From Sporosarcina cyprini (GTDB lineage: Bacteria > Bacillota > Bacilli > Bacillales_A > Planococcaceae), in contig NZ_JAKMHX010000030.1 of NCBI RefSeq assembly GCF_022048975.1, positions 186,001 through 250,000 of the forward strand: DNA of 64,000 nt, written 5' to 3'. The notes below the pieces were generated by a model that worked only from the letters and a program-made list of their open reading frames with translations, was not told the DNA's origin and did not search any database. The position numbers and the translations under genes were made by a program. Positions 62,060-64,000 of the stretch are shown in pieces (the stretch's first letter is position 1; each line of letters begins with the position of its first letter).

Positions 62060-62980
62060 TTAAATCAGCCTGTACTCTTCAGCGTTCGTAATCATATTTA
62101 ATAAACTCACAAACAACTCTCTTTGTTCAACTCGAATCCAATCTTCCTGTACTTCAGCTAACAACCACATGACTTCATCTAAAAATACATGTATTAAACC
62201 TGCTTGCCACATTTCTTTTTCGTTCCATGTCAAGGTTTGATATCCACTATATCCTTCGAGAAAGAGCTGCCATTCTATTGGCGTAAATAGCCTATTTGGC
62301 GCTGAAGAGAGTTCATTATGAAATAATAATAAAGCTAGAGCCAAGTCAAATATGCGTGGGATCCACTTCGCATTATCGGGATCTATTACTATAGGTTTTT
62401 TGGTGAATACTAAATTATTTGCTTTAAAGTCGTGAGGAGTTTCTATCCATATTAACGAAGCATTCTTTAGTTTTTCTTGATTTTCTACCGCTGTAAATAA
62501 CAGATTTCGTAAACCTTGAATATCAAAATCAATGTTCCAAGTTGCAGCATTTTTAGCGATTTCTTTTAAGTGTTCATCAACTTCCTCATGAGTAAAATCA
62601 AACACATCATATTTGTTTAAATTAAACGCATTATCTTTTGTAGACAATGAATGAATTTCACCAAGAAGCTCACCAGCTTGCATTATCTCTGTTCGTTCAC
62701 CTTGATAAGTTTCGCCATCAATATAGGGATAACATATGTATACTTCTTCCTCTATTTGTTGCGGGTTGCTGGTCTGTAGGTTTACCGGTGTCACAACAGG
62801 TATGCCTGCATCCTTTAAGTAGGTGGTGTATTTGATAAGATTTATTGCGCTTTCCATCGGATATTGGGTTCGTTTTACTATTTTATTGTCAACTTTATAT
62901 ACCGGTGAAAAAGCATATATGCTATCTTGCTCTTCTGACAGTTCAAAACCAAAACATCTCAAAAGATGTGAACTATTCAT
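62060..62980 (-). CDS. phosphotransferase, APH family
   Basis: 306 residues: 'YPYIDGETYQGERTEIM' N-lobe/linker, 'ETPHDFKANNLVF' catalytic loop (His-Asp-...-Asn), and 'PIVIDPDNAKW' metal-binding Asp. The ATP/aminoglycoside-kinase fold; substrate not known. Start at the ATG after AGGAGAATTAGAA. Confidence 0.85.
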   Translation of the reverse strand: MNSSHLLRCFGFELSEEQDSIYAFSPVYKVDNKIVKRTQYPMESAINLIKYTTYLKDAGIPVVTPVNLQTSNPQQIEEEVYICYPYIDGETYQGERTEIMQAGELLGEIHSLSTKDNAFNLNKYDVFDFTHEEVDEHLKEIAKNAATWNIDFDIQGLRNLLFTAVENQEKLKNASLIWIETPHDFKANNLVFTKKPIVIDPDNAKWIPRIFDLALALLLFHNELSSAPNRLFTPIEWQLFLEGYSGYQTLTWNEKEMWQAGLIHVFLDEVMWLLAEVQEDWIRVEQRELFVSLLNMITNAEEYRLI

Positions 62981-63183
62981 TTCTAATTCTCCTATTTTCA
63001 GCAAATTGTCATACTTCCAACATTATACACAAAAAACTCAACATTCCACCAAAAATTTTTCCGACACTAGATTTCAGTGTTTAACAATAAATCATTTCAA
63101 TTCAAGAAACTCTTGTTTTCCGGAAAATCAGCGTTATAATTCTATTGAGTTAATTGACTAAATTACCAATATGGAGATGCAGC

Positions 63184-64000
63184 ATGCGGACGTATAATGA
63201 GAAAATAAGTATTTACCATGGAATGGCTTCGACCATAGCGTTGAACTTTTCCAACAACTTCTTTCCGATTTTCGCCATTACCATTTTAGGGGCGACCAAT
63301 TACCAGGTTGGGCTGATCAGTTCCCTCCCTCCGCTCATGGCGTTGCTTATGACGATTCCAGCCGCCATCTTGCTGAATCGAGCCATTGCACAGAAAAGAC
63401 TTGTTGCGATATCGGTTTTATTTGCACGGCTGTTGTTCATTTTAATAATTATGACGGTTTATTTTCCAAACCCTTCGCAGGCTTGGATTTTCCTTGTCAT
63501 CATTGCACTCATGAGTTTGCCGAATACTGTCGCGAACATAGGTTGGCAGACGTTCATTAGTGGGTTGGTCGAGGAATCAAATCGCGGCTCTTTTTTCAGT
63601 GACCGAAATCGGCTTCTAACGATCGTGGGACTGGTATCTACCCTACTGATCGGATTGATCATGAAAGATGCGTCTTCGAATGCGACCGCCTACCAAGTGC
63701 TCTTCGGAATCGCCTTTTGTTTCGGCATGCTGGAAGTCTTCCTGCTTCTGAAGCATGAAGAACCAGTAGTGAAAAAAGAAGGTCCGATGAAGAAAAATAA
63801 AACAATGGACTGGTCTATTTTCCGGCACTCGAATTATGTTTGGTTTTTGATCGCTGCTTTATTTTTCAACTTTGCTTGGCAAATGGCATGGGGAATTTTT
63901 AATATTTATCATGTCCGGGTAGTCGGAGCGACAATTTTTTGGATCAGTATGTTCTCGGTCGGCAGCATGCTTGCCCAGTTTCTTTCCTTTCCTCTTTGGA
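63184..64000 (+). CDS. MFS transporter, 3' end outside window
   Basis: Open from ATG 63184 (GGAGA 6 bases upstream) to the window end, about 270 residues. Six to seven membrane helices are visible: 'GMASTIALNFSNNFFPIFA', 'PLMALLMTIPAAILLNRA', 'LFILIIMTVYFPN', and the loop 'SFFSDRNRLLTIVG' between them. A major-facilitator exporter of unknown substrate. Confidence 0.85.
   Translation, partial: MRTYNEKISIYHGMASTIALNFSNNFFPIFAITILGATNYQVGLISSLPPLMALLMTIPAAILLNRAIAQKRLVAISVLFARLLFILIIMTVYFPNPSQAWIFLVIIALMSLPNTVANIGWQTFISGLVEESNRGSFFSDRNRLLTIVGLVSTLLIGLIMKDASSNATAYQVLFGIAFCFGMLEVFLLLKHEEPVVKKEGPMKKNKTMDWSIFRHSNYVWFLIAALFFNFAWQMAWGIFNIYHVRVVGATIFWISMFSVGSMLAQFLSFPLW

Noticed and set aside
1..64000. 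CRISPR array, tRNA/rRNA genes, prophage or intact insertion sequence
   Set aside because: No regularly spaced direct repeats, no cloverleaf-like tRNA ends, no transposase, integrase or structural phage proteins were recognised on either strand.

Overview
The window is a stretch of low-GC Bacillales chromosome. The signs are purine-rich GGAGG-type ribosome binding sites before most genes, many TTG and GTG starts, sigma-A promoters, and Gram-positive families (VanW, CsaA, LCP, GlmS with a glmS ribozyme, HPr kinase, caa3-type CtaG, SLAP domain, YitT, SwrC-like RND pump). The GC-rich intergenic repeat pair and gene content would fit a Sporosarcina/Planococcaceae-like soil or marine bacillus; the genus is an inference. 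No rRNA, tRNA, phage, CRISPR array or intact insertion sequence was found.

Layout. 0-12 kb: partial DJ-1 protein, HAD phosphatase, VanW, an oxidoreductase/acetyltransferase pair, PlsC, a nucleotidyltransferase, a frameshifted methyltransferase, an LCM-type methyltransferase behind a perfect promoter and a leader terminator, CsaA with a LysE exporter, and a divergent pyridoxal-type kinase and ECF S-component pair. 12-16 kb: a LysR regulator divergent from an SLC13 anion transporter and an SDR dehydrogenase, with dyads between them. 16-30 kb: small accessory genes, including lipoproteins, membrane proteins, GNAT, VOC, YdeI and a Cys-rich-tailed protein, plus several tiny membrane-protein genes. 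30-33 kb: a PadR-controlled YhgE/Pip-like permease and cytidine deaminase. 33-43 kb: a decay-rich stretch with a bile-acid/arsenite permease remnant, a VOC gene with an internal stop and a multiply broken peptidase E gene. It also holds a Ca/Na antiporter and a four-gene ECF sigma/anti-sigma module with an AcfC-like binding protein and a COG4315 lipoprotein. 43-55 kb: a DUF4145 protein, TetR plus SwrC-like pump, glmS with its ribozyme, MOSC and zinc-ribbon proteins, and a divergent HPr-kinase-like gene. 55-64 kb: DUF2243-CtaG, LCP, SLAP, an inverted pair of MITE-like repeats, YitT, an MBL hydrolase, a phosphotransferase and a partial MFS transporter.

Most genes are short transcription units closed by intrinsic terminators. 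The clear multi-gene units are LysE-CsaA, SLC13-SDR, permease-PadR, the ECF sigma cluster, TetR-SwrC and DUF2243-CtaG. No large previously undescribed system stands out. The most unusual items are the ECF sigma module, the LysR/SLC13/SDR locus, the Cys-tailed protein, the atypical HPr kinase and the tiny membrane proteins.

All reading was by eye: motifs, starts and hairpins are seen in the sequence, family names rest on recalled family features, and substrates are inferred.
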